From Microbacterium suaedae (GTDB taxonomy: Bacteria > Actinomycetota > Actinomycetes > Actinomycetales > Microbacteriaceae): 64,000 nt of DNA. Position 1 is the first letter of the stretch. Every line of letters starts with the position of its first letter. A model generated the notes under the pieces. It ran no database searches and was not told where the DNA came from. It was given only the letters and a program-made list of their open reading frames with translations. This document shows positions 42,867 through 52,283 of the stretch, one piece after another. Both the position numbers and the translations under genes were made by a program. Where the stretch lies: positions 186,001 through 250,000 of the forward strand of contig NZ_PNFD01000004.1 in the NCBI RefSeq assembly GCF_003254645.1, given 5' to 3'.

Positions 42867-43856
42867 TCAGTCGATGCCGCTGTAGGCGTGGAGCCCCTCG
42901 AAGAACATGTTCACGATGGTGAAGTTGAAGATCACGGCGATGAAGCCGACGATCGACAACCAGGCCGAGCGGGTGCCGCGCCATCCGCGCGTCGCGCGAG
43001 CGTGGATGTACCCCGCGTAGAGCACCCAGATGATGAAGGTCCAGACTTCCTTCGTGTCGAAGCCCCAGTACCGGCCCCACGCATCCTGCGCCCAGATGGA
43101 TCCGGCGATGAGCGTGAAGGTCCAGAAGATGAAGCCGATGATCGCGAAGCGGTACGCGAGCCCCTCGAGCGCCTCCGCCGACGGCATCGTGCGCAGCACG
43201 CTCCGCTTCTCGGCCTGCTCGGGATCGTCGACCGCACGACGCTCGCGGCGCGCCTGCATCAGTTGAAGAACGCTGAGCGCGAAGGCGAGCGCGAGGAACG
43301 CCGTCGAGAGCGAGGCGACGAAGACATGGATCACGAGCCACGTCGACTTGAGGGGATCCATGAGCGGCGTGATCGAGGTGTAGATCGTCGGCATCGACGC
43401 GGCCCCGAGCAGGATCGTGACGAGCCCCGTCATGAACGCGCCGAGATAGCGCAGGTCCTTCCAGAACAGCACCCCGATGTACACGGCCGTGAACAGCAGC
43501 GTCGAGGTCATCGCGAACTCGTACATGTTCGACCACGGCACGCGACCCGCGCCGATACCGCGCAGCACGGTGGCCCCCAGGTGAAGCAGGAAGGCGATTC
43601 CCGTCAGGGTCGTGCCGATACGCGCCATGACGTTTTTCCCGTGCGGAACGGGGCCGTCCGCGTCGAGCTCGGCGGGCGCCGCGCTGCCCCCGGCGCCGAC
43701 CAGCTGCGCCTGGCGGTCCTTCTGGCGGATCGAAGCTTCCGACCGCTTCGCCAGGTCGACGGCATAGCAGATGAACGCCAGCGCGTAGACGGAGATCGCC
43801 GTCCACAGGGCGATGACGGACCACGTGTCGTACATGAGTGCGTCGGCAGAGGGCAT
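42867..43856 (-). CDS. ccsB: Cytochrome c biogenesis protein CcsB/CcsA (System II)
   Basis: 329-residue membrane protein of System II that, with ResB, delivers heme to apocytochrome c outside the membrane. The Trp-rich heme-handling motif WGRYWGFDTKEVWTF is present near residue 245, with about eight membrane spans and conserved His residues (FLLHLG, VIHVFVAS). The start ATG at 43856 was chosen over a long Arg-rich extension. It is the last gene of the cluster. Confidence 0.93.
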   Translation of the reverse strand: MPSADALMYDTWSVIALWTAISVYALAFICYAVDLAKRSEASIRQKDRQAQLVGAGGSAAPAELDADGPVPHGKNVMARIGTTLTGIAFLLHLGATVLRGIGAGRVPWSNMYEFAMTSTLLFTAVYIGVLFWKDLRYLGAFMTGLVTILLGAASMPTIYTSITPLMDPLKSTWLVIHVFVASLSTAFLALAFALSVLQLMQARRERRAVDDPEQAEKRSVLRTMPSAEALEGLAYRFAIIGFIFWTFTLIAGSIWAQDAWGRYWGFDTKEVWTFIIWVLYAGYIHARATRGWRGTRSAWLSIVGFIAVIFNFTIVNMFFEGLHAYSGID

Positions 43857-43900
43857 GGGCTCGATTCTCGGTTCTGGTTCTCGTGGGGTCAATGGCGGCG

Positions 43901-45586
43901 TCAGCCGCGGAGGTCCTTCTCGTGCTGCTCGGCGAGCTCGTCCACAGCGCGACGGATCGCCGGATCCTCGCCGCGCGCGAGGCCCGCGTACTCGACGCGC
44001 GCGCCGTCGTCGCCCTCCGGCGTGACCTTCACCCACAGCCGGCGGCGCGGCACGAGGAGCGCCGTGATGAGTCCGCCGACGAGCAGGATCGCGAAGGTGA
44101 GCACCCAGCCCGTCGAGGCGTCGTGATGCACCTGCAGCGACGCGAATCGCTTGACCGACTCGGTGTAGCCGACCTCGTCGATGTCGGCATCGCTCGGCGT
44201 CTCGTCCTCGAAGGTGACGGATCCGCGCCCGCCCGGCAACTCGACCGTCTGCCCCGGCGAGAGTTCGAGGGACTCCGCCTCGGCGTCGCCTCCCGCGATC
44301 TCCTCCATCCCGTCGGCTTCGAGCGTGTAGACCGATCGGGGGGTGCCGTCATCGATGCCGAGATCGCCCACATAGGCGCGCAGCGAGAGAACGGGATTGT
44401 ACAGATCGGCGTAGGCCGACGTCATCGCCCCCGTGCTGAGCTCGGCCTGGGTCGGATAGAAGAAGCCGACGAGGCCGAGCTGCTCTTCGAGTCCGTCCGG
44501 CACCTTGACGACGCCCGCCGAGGTGAGGTTGTCGTCCTGCGGCAGGAACGGCACGGAATCGCGGAAGACCACCTCGCCATCGGCATCGCGCACCGTGATC
44601 GTGGGCGCGTAGCCGTTGCCGAGCAGGTAGATGGCGTCGCCGTGCACCCGCAGCGGGTGGTTGACGCGCACGGCCCCTTCTTCGGCGGATCCATCCGGTT
44701 CGCGGACCGTGACGTTCGCCGAGAAGTCGCCCGCCTGCCCCGCCCCGTTCTGCCCGTAGGGCACATACGACACGTCGAAAGAGTCGAGCGTCATCGAGTA
44801 GGGGGCGAGCGCGTCGTCGGGGACGAGGCGCCCCTTGTTCATGGACGAGTAGTTCAGCAGCGAGTTGACGAAGGTCGTGCCCTCGATGATGACGCTCTGC
44901 CCCGTGTAGGCGAACTGTCCGCCGAGGCCCACGGCCACGAGGATCCCGACGAGCGAAGCGTGGAACAGGAGATTTCCCGTCTCGCGCAGATAGCCGCGTT
45001 CGGCCGAGACCGAGAGGGTTCCGCCCGCGTCGTATCGCTCGACGCGATACCCCTGCTTCTTCAGCCGCTTCTCCGCCGCGTCGATGGCCTTCGCGGGTTC
45101 CGCGGCGAGAGTCTGCGAGCGGAAGTCGGCGAGACGGCTCAAGCGGGCGGGGGTGCGGGGCGGGCGCGCCTTCAGCGCCGCGAGATGATGCTTCGTCCGC
45201 GGCAGGATGCAGCCGATGAGCGAGACGAACAGCAGCAGGTAGATCGCCGAGAACCACGCCGAGGAGTAGACGTCGAACAGCTGCAGGGCGTCGACGATCG
45301 GGAACAGGTCGGGATTGTCTCGTTCCCACTGCGTGACGCCGTTCGGGTTCGCCATGCGCTGCGGGAAGATCGATCCCGGGATCGCGGCGATCGCCAGCAG
45401 GAGCAGCAGGACGAGCGCCGTCCGCATGCTCGTCAGCTGACGCCAGGCCCAGCGCAGCCACCCGACGAATCCGAGCTTTGGCTGGTTCACCGGCGCGGCC
45501 GACTGCGGGCGCGCGTCGAAGTGGTCGTCGGGGCGGCGCGGATCCGCGGCCGAGTTCCGCGTGAGATCAGAGCGGGAGTTCGACAC
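43901..45586 (-). CDS. resB: Cytochrome c biogenesis protein ResB
   Basis: 561-residue System II component with a cytoplasmic N-terminus, spans near 55-75 and 100-125, a span near 205 and a C-terminal span near 490. A large extracytoplasmic domain lies between them. Family motifs such as PGSIFPQR and LLFHASLVGILVAVGLGG are visible. It overlaps the upstream ccdA gene by 20 bp. It acts with CcsB as the heme export/attachment complex. Confidence 0.92.
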   Translation of the reverse strand: MSNSRSDLTRNSAADPRRPDDHFDARPQSAAPVNQPKLGFVGWLRWAWRQLTSMRTALVLLLLLAIAAIPGSIFPQRMANPNGVTQWERDNPDLFPIVDALQLFDVYSSAWFSAIYLLLFVSLIGCILPRTKHHLAALKARPPRTPARLSRLADFRSQTLAAEPAKAIDAAEKRLKKQGYRVERYDAGGTLSVSAERGYLRETGNLLFHASLVGILVAVGLGGQFAYTGQSVIIEGTTFVNSLLNYSSMNKGRLVPDDALAPYSMTLDSFDVSYVPYGQNGAGQAGDFSANVTVREPDGSAEEGAVRVNHPLRVHGDAIYLLGNGYAPTITVRDADGEVVFRDSVPFLPQDDNLTSAGVVKVPDGLEEQLGLVGFFYPTQAELSTGAMTSAYADLYNPVLSLRAYVGDLGIDDGTPRSVYTLEADGMEEIAGGDAEAESLELSPGQTVELPGGRGSVTFEDETPSDADIDEVGYTESVKRFASLQVHHDASTGWVLTFAILLVGGLITALLVPRRRLWVKVTPEGDDGARVEYAGLARGEDPAIRRAVDELAEQHEKDLRG

Positions 45587-46316
45587 CGCCGATCACCCCC
45601 TGCAGTCGCGACATGATCATGGTCCAGATGCCCGACACCATCAGCAGGCCGAGGAGAATCAGCAGGGATCCGCCGATGATGTTGACAATGCGCACGTGCT
45701 GGCGCAGAAATGCGAGCGAACGCGTCGCCCAGCCGAGGCCGAGCGCCGCGATGAGGAACGGGATCCCGAGCCCCAGGGAGTAGACGAGGCCCAGCAGCCC
45801 CGCGCGCCACGGATCACCCGTGTTCCACGACAGGCTCATGATCACGGCGAGAGTCGGCCCGATGCACGGGGCCCACCCGATGCCGAGGGCGAGCCCGAGC
45901 AGCGGGGCTCCGACGAGGCCGAGATCGCCGTTCATGTTCGGCTTCATGGTGCGCTGCATCGGGCGGAACAGCCCGAGGAAGACGAGGCCCATGACGATGA
46001 CGACGGCGCCGAGGACACGCGTGATGACGTCCTGGTACTGGAGGAAGAACATCCCGAGGCTGCCGCTGAAGACGTTGACCGCCATGAAGACGACCGTGAA
46101 TCCCGCGATGAACAGCAGCACACCGCCCACCAGGCGCCCACGCGTCGCGGATCCGCCCTGATCCGAACGCGACGTCACGGTGCCCGAGATGAACCCGAGA
46201 TACCCCGGCACGAGCGGGAGAACGCAGGGCGAGAGGAACGACAGCAGCCCCGCCGCGAGGGCGATCGGAAGGGCGATCCAGAGCGCGCCTCCGCCGACGA
46301 GCTGTTCGACGCTCAC
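45567..46316 (-). CDS. ccdA: Thiol-disulfide electron carrier CcdA
   Basis: 249-residue DsbD-like membrane protein with six spans that passes electrons across the membrane to TlpA/ResA for apocytochrome c reduction. The two redox Cys are in SPCVLPLVPGY (Cys31) and GWAPCIGPT (Cys151). The start is GTG at 46316, overlapping the tlpA stop by 4 bp. It is coupled on both sides to tlpA and resB. Confidence 0.93.
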   Translation of the reverse strand: MSVEQLVGGGALWIALPIALAAGLLSFLSPCVLPLVPGYLGFISGTVTSRSDQGGSATRGRLVGGVLLFIAGFTVVFMAVNVFSGSLGMFFLQYQDVITRVLGAVVIVMGLVFLGLFRPMQRTMKPNMNGDLGLVGAPLLGLALGIGWAPCIGPTLAVIMSLSWNTGDPWRAGLLGLVYSLGLGIPFLIAALGLGWATRSLAFLRQHVRIVNIIGGSLLILLGLLMVSGIWTMIMSRLQGVIGGVELPL

Positions 46317-46921
46317 GCGGCCTCGTCGAGGGTCTCGCCGACGAGCGTCGAGAGGATCGACGCCCCCTCGAGCTGTCCGATGATGCGCGCGGCGACGCGC
46401 CCCTCGCGATCGAGCACGAGAGTCGTCGGCGTCGCCTGGATCGGCGTGGCGTCGGCGAAGGCCAGCTTCACGGATCCGGTGTTCACGTCGACGATGCTCG
46501 GGTACGTCACGCCGTTGTCCTTCGCGAACGAACGGGCAGTGTCGGCCTGGTCGTAGATGTTGACGCCGACGAACGCGACGTCGTCGTCCTGGTACTCCTG
46601 CCAGACCTGCTCGAGGTCGGGAGCCTCGACGATGCACGGGCCGCACGAGGCGTACCAGAAGTTGACGACCGTGACCTTCCCGGCCGTGTCCTCGCTCGAG
46701 AGCGGCTCGCCGTGCTCGGTCTCGCCGGCCCACTCGACGGGCTCGCCGCGATCCTCCGCGGGGATGGGGTCGACGCGGAAATCTCCCGCGATGTAGCCCT
46801 TGTTGTCGCCGTCGAGATACTGCTCTGCCACGGGGTCATTCGAGCACGCGGCGGCGGTGGCGGCGAGCGCGAGGACCGCGAGAACGGATCCGATGCGCCG
46901 GAGCGGGGTCTTCAGGGGCAC
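46313..46921 (-). CDS. TlpA/ResA-like thioredoxin lipoprotein
   Basis: 202-residue membrane-anchored thioredoxin-fold reductase of the System II pathway. The signal region ends in a lipobox (TAAAC, Cys26) and the active site is YASCGPC (Cys93, Cys96). It keeps apocytochrome c Cys pairs reduced for heme attachment. The start is GTG at 46921; the upstream 155 residues in frame are a shadow of the DUF3054 gene. The adjacent ccdA supplies electrons. Confidence 0.92.
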   Translation of the reverse strand: MPLKTPLRRIGSVLAVLALAATAAACSNDPVAEQYLDGDNKGYIAGDFRVDPIPAEDRGEPVEWAGETEHGEPLSSEDTAGKVTVVNFWYASCGPCIVEAPDLEQVWQEYQDDDVAFVGVNIYDQADTARSFAKDNGVTYPSIVDVNTGSVKLAFADATPIQATPTTLVLDREGRVAARIIGQLEGASILSTLVGETLDEAA

Positions 46922-46980
46922 CTGAGGAATTCTACGCGTTGTAGTAAGAGGAGGCTGAGTGCCACCGGAACCGGGGTGCC

Positions 46981-47364
46981 TCAGCGACGCCGGTCGCGGA
47001 TCCGCGCGACGAGCGCCGCGATCGCGCGCCAGCCGACAAGGAACGCCGCGAGGACGACGGCCGTGACGAGGAGGAACGACACCGCGAAGCCTCCTCCGGT
47101 CACGACGCGGAGGCCCATGCCGAGCGCGACCGCCAGGATCCAGACGGGGAGGCCGACGCGCAGCGGGGCGGCGGGGACGCGCCACGCGAGGCAGACGATC
47201 CATCCGACCCCGGCGCCCACGAGGAACGGCCACGCGACGCCCACGAGGCCCGGCACCGTGAAGCCGCCCTCGTGATTCACCATGCCGATCGCCGCGAACG
47301 CGACGATGAGCACGACGTCGAGTACGGCGGCGAGGATCCAGGGGAACGGGCGGCGAGAGGTCAC
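46981..47364 (-). CDS. DUF3054 membrane protein
   Basis: 127-residue integral membrane protein with four predicted spans (about 9-28, 40-60, 70-90, 95-118) and a basic C-terminal end. It matches DUF3054 by size and by the pattern VPGLVGVAWPFLVGAGVGW. The start is GTG at 47364 with TACGCT 6 nt upstream. It lies ahead of the tlpA-ccdA-resB-ccsB group on the same strand. The function is unknown. Confidence 0.78.
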   Translation of the reverse strand: MTSRRPFPWILAAVLDVVLIVAFAAIGMVNHEGGFTVPGLVGVAWPFLVGAGVGWIVCLAWRVPAAPLRVGLPVWILAVALGMGLRVVTGGGFAVSFLLVTAVVLAAFLVGWRAIAALVARIRDRRR

Positions 47365-47389
47365 AGTTCGAGCGTACGCACCGCACGCC

Positions 47390-47473
47390 TACCGGGCGAC
47401 GCCAATTCTGTGCGGAGACGTCTGCGATGGCGGCGTGTCACCCCGACGGACCCAGAATTGGCGTCGTCGTGCA
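47390..47473. repeat. Family A inverted-repeat element, copy A3 (84 bp, one arm decayed)
   Basis: The right arm CAGAATTGGCGTCGTCGTGC.. is nearly intact. The left arm keeps only CGACGCCAATTCTG. The interior GGCGGCGTGTC is the inverse of the A1/A2 interior, and the full length is again 84 bp. It lies in the divergent gap before the phosphatase gene. Confidence 0.8.
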
Positions 47474-47479
47474 CGCGGA

Positions 47480-47485
47480 TAGAGT
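47480..47485 (+). promoter_or_regulatory. -10 hexamer TAGAGT for the phosphatase gene
   Basis: TAGAGT ends 6 nt before the ATG at 47492, directly beside the end of repeat A3. Confidence 0.5.
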
Positions 47486-47491
47486 GGCCCC

Positions 47492-48124
47492 ATGCCCGCC
47501 GAGCGCCTGTACCTCGTCCGCCACGGGGAGGTCCACAACCCCGATCACGTGCTCTACGAGCGGATCCCCGGCTTCGGCCTGAGCGAGGCAGGGCGCGAGA
47601 TGGCGCGCGCCGCCGCGGCGCACGTCGCTGACCTCGGGCGCCCCGTCACGCGGCTCATCTGCTCGCCGCTGCAGCGCACGCGAGAGTCGGCCGAGCCGTT
47701 CGCGACGACGTTCGGGCTCGAACCGCAGGCCGACGAGCGCGTGATCGAGCCCTGGAACGCGTTCGCAGGCAAGCGGATGAAGCGCGCCGTGCTCAATCCG
47801 CTCAATTGGCGCCTGCTCGTGAACCCGGCGCGCCCCAGCTGGGGAGAGCCGTTCGCCGACACGGCAGCGCGCGTCGTCGCGGCGATGCAGGACGCGTGGG
47901 ACACAGCCGACGGCGGCGACGTCGTCATCGTGTCCCACCAGGCCCCCATCTGGCTCGCGCATCTCGCCGTCGCGGGCGAGAAGCTCGCGCACTCCCCCGC
48001 GCGGCGGCGGTGCGCCCTCTCGAGCGTGACGAGCTTCTCGCGCTCCGGCACCGGCCCGACCGGCTTCAGCGAGATCGCCTACGCGGAGCCGGCGGCGTCC
48101 GGGATCGATCTCGGAGCGGTGTAA
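47492..48124 (+). CDS. Histidine phosphatase family protein
   Basis: 210-residue phosphoglycerate-mutase-like phosphatase. The catalytic RHGE motif (YLVRHGEVHNP, His at about 11), CSPLQRTRESAEP and the second catalytic His (VIVSHQAPIW) are all present. The ATG is at 47492. In mycobacteria the gene ahead of the ccs cluster is a phosphatase of this family on the same strand; here it is divergent, with DUF3054 and repeat A3 between. The substrate is unknown. Confidence 0.88.
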   Translation: MPAERLYLVRHGEVHNPDHVLYERIPGFGLSEAGREMARAAAAHVADLGRPVTRLICSPLQRTRESAEPFATTFGLEPQADERVIEPWNAFAGKRMKRAVLNPLNWRLLVNPARPSWGEPFADTAARVVAAMQDAWDTADGGDVVIVSHQAPIWLAHLAVAGEKLAHSPARRRCALSSVTSFSRSGTGPTGFSEIAYAEPAASGIDLGAV

Positions 48125-48134
48125 CGGCGCGGCG

Positions 48135-49064
48135 TCAGCTCCGGCGCCGGATCGCCGCGCGCTCGACGACGATCAAGGCGAGCACGACGACCGCACCGCC
48201 AATGGCGAACAGGATCGGACCGAGCGGATCCGTCGGCGCGACGAGAGCCCCGTGCCCGTCCTCGCTGCCCGCGCCGCCCTGCCACGGCCAGAGTGCACGC
48301 AGGGATCCGAGCATGAGGCCGGCCATGACGAGGAGCGTCATGCGGCGGTGCCGCTCGAGCAGCACACGGATCACGCGGACGACCGTGAGCAGGCCGAGGA
48401 TCGCGCCCGCCGCGAAGACCGCGATGTAGCCGAGCGCGCGGTCGTCAACGGCCTGCAGCGTCGGCGAGTAGAGGCCCACCGCCAGCAGGAAGAAGGATCC
48501 CGAGACTCCCGGAACGACGAGGGCGCACACCGCGACCGCCGCGGCGAGGAAGACGAAGACGAGGTTCGGCTCGTCGATCGACGAGTTGCTCGCGAAGCCG
48601 ACGAGGAAGAAGGCCACGACCGCGGGAATCAGGAAGGAGGCGATGTCGACCGCCAGGTTCGTGCGCTTCGGAAGCAGCTGGAACGGCACGATGAGGCTCG
48701 CCGCGACGAGCCCGAAGAACAGTCCCCGGGCGTTCTCCGGGTGGGCGGTGACGAGATCTTTGACGATGCCGGCGGCGAACAGCACCGCCGCCGCCATCCC
48801 GATGAGCAGCGGTCCGATGAGCCACCAGTCGACCTCTCGCAGACGGCTCCGGAACCCCGAGAGACGATCCGGACCGACGACGAGCGCCTTGCAGGCTCCG
48901 CCGAGGGCGCCGGCGGCGTGCAGCGCCCGCTCGTAGACCCCCGTCACGAGAGCGACGGTGCCCCCGGAGACGCCGGGCACCAGCTCCGCCATCCCGATGA
49001 GGAATCCGCGCAGCACGTTGATCGGGCTGTGCGCTGCTCGCGCGGCAGTGGCGTTCTCGCTCAT
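48135..49064 (-). CDS. DUF368 (PopT-type) polyprenyl-phosphate translocase
   Basis: 309-residue integral membrane protein of the DUF368 family, whose studied members recycle undecaprenyl phosphate across the membrane for wall synthesis. The two inverted family motifs GMAELVPGVSGGTVAL (N-terminal) and ALVVPGVSGSFFLLAVGLY (mid) are intact, with about eight spans. The start ATG at 49064 removes an 81-residue extension without support. It is divergent from the LCP ligase gene, which fits an envelope role. Confidence 0.87.
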   Translation of the reverse strand: MSENATAARAAHSPINVLRGFLIGMAELVPGVSGGTVALVTGVYERALHAAGALGGACKALVVGPDRLSGFRSRLREVDWWLIGPLLIGMAAAVLFAAGIVKDLVTAHPENARGLFFGLVAASLIVPFQLLPKRTNLAVDIASFLIPAVVAFFLVGFASNSSIDEPNLVFVFLAAAVAVCALVVPGVSGSFFLLAVGLYSPTLQAVDDRALGYIAVFAAGAILGLLTVVRVIRVLLERHRRMTLLVMAGLMLGSLRALWPWQGGAGSEDGHGALVAPTDPLGPILFAIGGAVVVLALIVVERAAIRRRS

Positions 49065-49222
49065 GGGTCTCGCTTCCGTCGGAGGGCGCTGTCGCGCCGC
49101 CACGACACTACCGGCCGCGGGATGCCCCCACACGGCGGACTCCCCTGCTCGCAGCCTGGGGATTCTCGGTGAACTTCGCCGTCGGCTTGAACCGATTCCG
49201 GCCGCGCGAGTGGAGTGGGCAG

Positions 49223-50461
49223 GTGACCGCTCCCCTGCTCTCGATGCCGCGCCACTCGTCGACCGACCTTGCTCGCGTGCGTCGACGGCGAGTGGTCCTG
49301 CTCGCAATTCTCGCGATCCTCACCGCCGCCGCGCTCGCCCTGGGGATCGGCGTGACGAAGCTGAACAGCAATCTCACGGTCGTGCAGCTCCAGCCGCACG
49401 AGGACATCGGTACGGGCGCCGCGGCCGGCATCGGCATGGACGGCGCCGCCGTGAACATCCTCGTGCTCGGATCCGATGGACGCGACGCGGGCGACGGCCG
49501 CTTCGGCGAGGACGACGGCACCCGCCGCAGCGATTCGATGATGCTCGTCCACATCGCCGAGGACAACGAGCGCATCGAAGCCGTGCAGATCCCTCGCGAC
49601 ACGATCCTGGATCTGCCGGCGTGCGTCGATCGCGGCTTCGGCGCTTTCGCGGGCGGCGTCGGCATGATCAATACGCCGTACAACTACGGCGAGGGGTGTT
49701 CCGTCGAGGCGGTCGAGGCTCTGACGGGCGTCGACATCGACCACGTGATCGCGATGAACTTCGACGGCTTCGCCACCGTCGTCAACGCCGTCGGCGGAAT
49801 CGAGGTGTGCCTTGCCGAGCCGATCTCCGACGGGCATGCGCTCATCGACCTGCCCGCCGGCCGGCAGACGCTCGGCGGTGAAGACGCCCTGGCGCTCGCC
49901 CGCGTGCGATACGTGATCGGCGACGGCAGCGACATCTCGCGACTCGAGAACCAGCAGATGGTCATGTCTGCGATCGTGCAGCGGGCCACCGCCAACGAGG
50001 TACTCTCGTCGCCGACGCGCGTGTACGGCCTGGTCGACGCCGTCACCTCGTCACTGACCGTCGACGCGGGGCTGTCGTCGGTGACGAAGCTCGCGAGCCT
50101 CGCGCTGCGCCTGCATGCGGTGCCGGACGAGAACATCACCTTCCTCACGATGCCGTGGCAGCCGGCGGCGAGCGATCCGAATCGCGTCGAGGCATCCGCC
50201 GACGCGGAGATCGTGTGGAGCGCGCTGGAGAACGACGAGCCGATCGTCTTCGCGGGCGACGCCGAGGGCGCTCTCGCCGAGGAAGCGGCGAGCGATGACG
50301 AGGGGTCTTCCGCGGAGGATCCGACGGATGACGCCGACCGCGCTCCCGCCGAGGACCCGGATGGCAACGACCGGGGATCGACGGAGCCCCAGGAGGCTGC
50401 CGAGGACGTCGACACGATCGACGCGGCCGCCCGCACCGCGGCCGAGCCCGTCTGCGGCTGA
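49223..50461 (+). CDS. LCP-family (LytR-CpsA-Psr) envelope phosphotransferase
   Basis: 412-residue membrane-anchored LCP enzyme, the family that attaches polyprenyl-linked glycopolymers to peptidoglycan. A basic cytoplasmic tail and one span (about 25-47) precede the LCP domain, with VLGSDGRD, RRSDSMMLVHI, QIPRDTILDLP and RVRYVIGDGSDISRLENQQ carrying the conserved Arg/Asp. The C-terminal 90 residues are acidic and low in complexity. The start is GTG at 49223 (GAGTGGG upstream); GTG at 49169 or ATG at 49244 are alternatives. Confidence 0.87.
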   Translation: MTAPLLSMPRHSSTDLARVRRRRVVLLAILAILTAAALALGIGVTKLNSNLTVVQLQPHEDIGTGAAAGIGMDGAAVNILVLGSDGRDAGDGRFGEDDGTRRSDSMMLVHIAEDNERIEAVQIPRDTILDLPACVDRGFGAFAGGVGMINTPYNYGEGCSVEAVEALTGVDIDHVIAMNFDGFATVVNAVGGIEVCLAEPISDGHALIDLPAGRQTLGGEDALALARVRYVIGDGSDISRLENQQMVMSAIVQRATANEVLSSPTRVYGLVDAVTSSLTVDAGLSSVTKLASLALRLHAVPDENITFLTMPWQPAASDPNRVEASADAEIVWSALENDEPIVFAGDAEGALAEEAASDDEGSSAEDPTDDADRAPAEDPDGNDRGSTEPQEAAEDVDTIDAAARTAAEPVCG

Positions 50462-50510
50462 CAGTGCCTCGTCCGGAGGAGCCACCCATTTCGCGGCCGG
50501 TCCGCCGGAA

Positions 50511-50516
50511 TACGCT
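50511..50516 (+). promoter_or_regulatory. -10 hexamer TACGCT for the FUSC gene
   Basis: TACGCT ends 6 nt before the GTG at 50523. Confidence 0.45.
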
Positions 50517-50522
50517 CGGAGA

Positions 50523-52166
50523 GTGACCCCGCCCGACGAGCACCTCCCGACCCGTACGCTGCCGCGCGTGCGGGCGCAGTTCAGCATCCGGCCATCGCTG
50601 CGCAGCGTGCGCCTTCCGCGCGACGCCTGGTACCTGCGGGCCGCGGCGCTCGTCGTCTCCGCCGTCATCTCGATGGGCGTCCTCGCCGCCCTCGACCGCG
50701 TCGATCTCGGCGCGTACACGATGGCGGGATCCATGACCGCTCTCTACACACACGGCCTTCCCTACCGTCAGCGAGCTCGGACGATGGCGGGTTTCGTGGG
50801 GCTCCTCTCGCTGGGGTGTGCGATCGCGTTGGCGACCGCCGCCGTCGGCAGCGTCGGCGTCTCGATCGGCGTCGCCGTGCTGCTGGCCGCCGTCATCAAG
50901 GTGGCTCACGAGGCGTCGAACGTCGGCCCGCCTCCGGCCGTCATCCCGATCTTCCTCGTCACCGCTCTCGCCTTCACCGACCAGGACTGGCCCGACGTGC
51001 CTCTGCATGCGGGGCTCGTGCTCGCCGCCGGATCCGTCTCGTGGTTCGTCGTCATGCTCCCGCGCCTCGCGCGGCCGCACGGCCCCGAGCGGCGGGCCGT
51101 TGCGACGGCGGTGCTCGCGACCGCGTCGCTGGGCGAGGATCCTTCGTCGTCCGCTGCCCGAGAGAGGCTCGCCGCCGCGATCGCTGCCGCATGGCGCACC
51201 ATGTCGCTTGCGCGGGCGCGCACAGACGAGCATGCGGCCCTCGAGGCGCACATCGTCGCCGCGGAGCGGATCCTCGTGGATCCCTCTTCGAGCGACCCCG
51301 CGCGAGCACGCGCTCATGCGCGGAAGATCGAGCACTCCCGCACGGGGGTCCCCGCGCCGCCCCTCAGTGACGCCGAGCGCGCGCAGGTGCGCGGCATCCA
51401 CCTCGACCACGACGCGAGAAGGGGCTTCACCGACCGACATCCTGTCCTCGCCGCGTTCCGCCCGTCCTCTCCCTCGATGCCGTTCTTCTGGCGCGTGCTC
51501 ATCGGTTGTCTGGCTGCGGCGCTCATCTCCTACGCGCTGGGCGTCGGCCGCCCCTTCTGGGCGATCACCTCTGCCGCCGTGATCATCCAGCCGAATCTTC
51601 TGCTCACCTGGCGAAAAGCACCTCCACGCGCGCTCGGCACCGTCCTCGGAGTCGGCCTGTTCGCCGCGCTCGCGCCCGCCGCGCACCTCGACCCGCTGCT
51701 CGCGGTGGCGATGATCCTCGTGCTCAACTCCCTCGCTGAATTGTTCGTCCCCCGCAACTACCTCGTCGGCCAGGTGTTCGTCACGCCGATGGCGCTCCTC
51801 ATGAGCCAGTTCGGAACGGTCCTGCCGACCGACGAGCTGATCCGCGACCGCCTGCTCGACACGGTCATCGGCGTCCTCGCCGGACTCGCCGCCGCGTTCG
51901 TCATCCGCAATGGCCATCTCCGCCGTCACGCGAAGGCCGCGACGATCCGACTCGAGGCGGCCGCGATCGACGCGGAGGCACTCCCGCAGAGCGCGAGCGC
52001 AGACGAGCTCGCGCGGGCGAGGCGCGCGCTGATCGCGGATCTCGCCGCTGTGTCGGCGGCCGTGCGCTCGTCCGACAGCGAATGGTGGACCCACCGTGTC
52101 GATGAGACACGCGTGATCGCCGCGCAGAAACGCGCCCACGCCGCGCTCGCGGCGCTTGACCGGTAA
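50523..52166 (+). CDS. FUSC-family inner-membrane protein
   Basis: 547-residue protein with two groups of membrane spans (about 35-180 and 330-460), each followed by a cytoplasmic helical part. This is the layout of the FUSC/aromatic-acid exporter family. A segment such as WAITSAAVIIQPNLLLTWRK in the second group is typical. The start is GTG at 50523; the upstream 136 residues are a shadow of the LCP gene. The substrate is unknown. It lies between LCP and aspS with no sign of coupling. Confidence 0.83.
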   Translation: MTPPDEHLPTRTLPRVRAQFSIRPSLRSVRLPRDAWYLRAAALVVSAVISMGVLAALDRVDLGAYTMAGSMTALYTHGLPYRQRARTMAGFVGLLSLGCAIALATAAVGSVGVSIGVAVLLAAVIKVAHEASNVGPPPAVIPIFLVTALAFTDQDWPDVPLHAGLVLAAGSVSWFVVMLPRLARPHGPERRAVATAVLATASLGEDPSSSAARERLAAAIAAAWRTMSLARARTDEHAALEAHIVAAERILVDPSSSDPARARAHARKIEHSRTGVPAPPLSDAERAQVRGIHLDHDARRGFTDRHPVLAAFRPSSPSMPFFWRVLIGCLAAALISYALGVGRPFWAITSAAVIIQPNLLLTWRKAPPRALGTVLGVGLFAALAPAAHLDPLLAVAMILVLNSLAELFVPRNYLVGQVFVTPMALLMSQFGTVLPTDELIRDRLLDTVIGVLAGLAAAFVIRNGHLRRHAKAATIRLEAAAIDAEALPQSASADELARARRALIADLAAVSAAVRSSDSEWWTHRVDETRVIAAQKRAHAALAALDR

Positions 52167-52283
52167 CGCCGGCATCGAACCGGATGTGCGACGTCGCGCG
52201 GAGGGCTCCGACCGCGTCCGCGCACTCAGGCGGCGACGAATAGGATTGTCTCCGTCAGACCAACACAATCAGGAGGATCCTCC

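Noticed and set aside
49183..49200. LacI-type operator-like GAACCGATTC in the LCP 5' region
   Set aside because: Only a half-match to the palindrome, with no link to sugar genes; probably chance. A similar GAATCGGTTC at 15185 overlaps a ribosome site and is likewise too weak.
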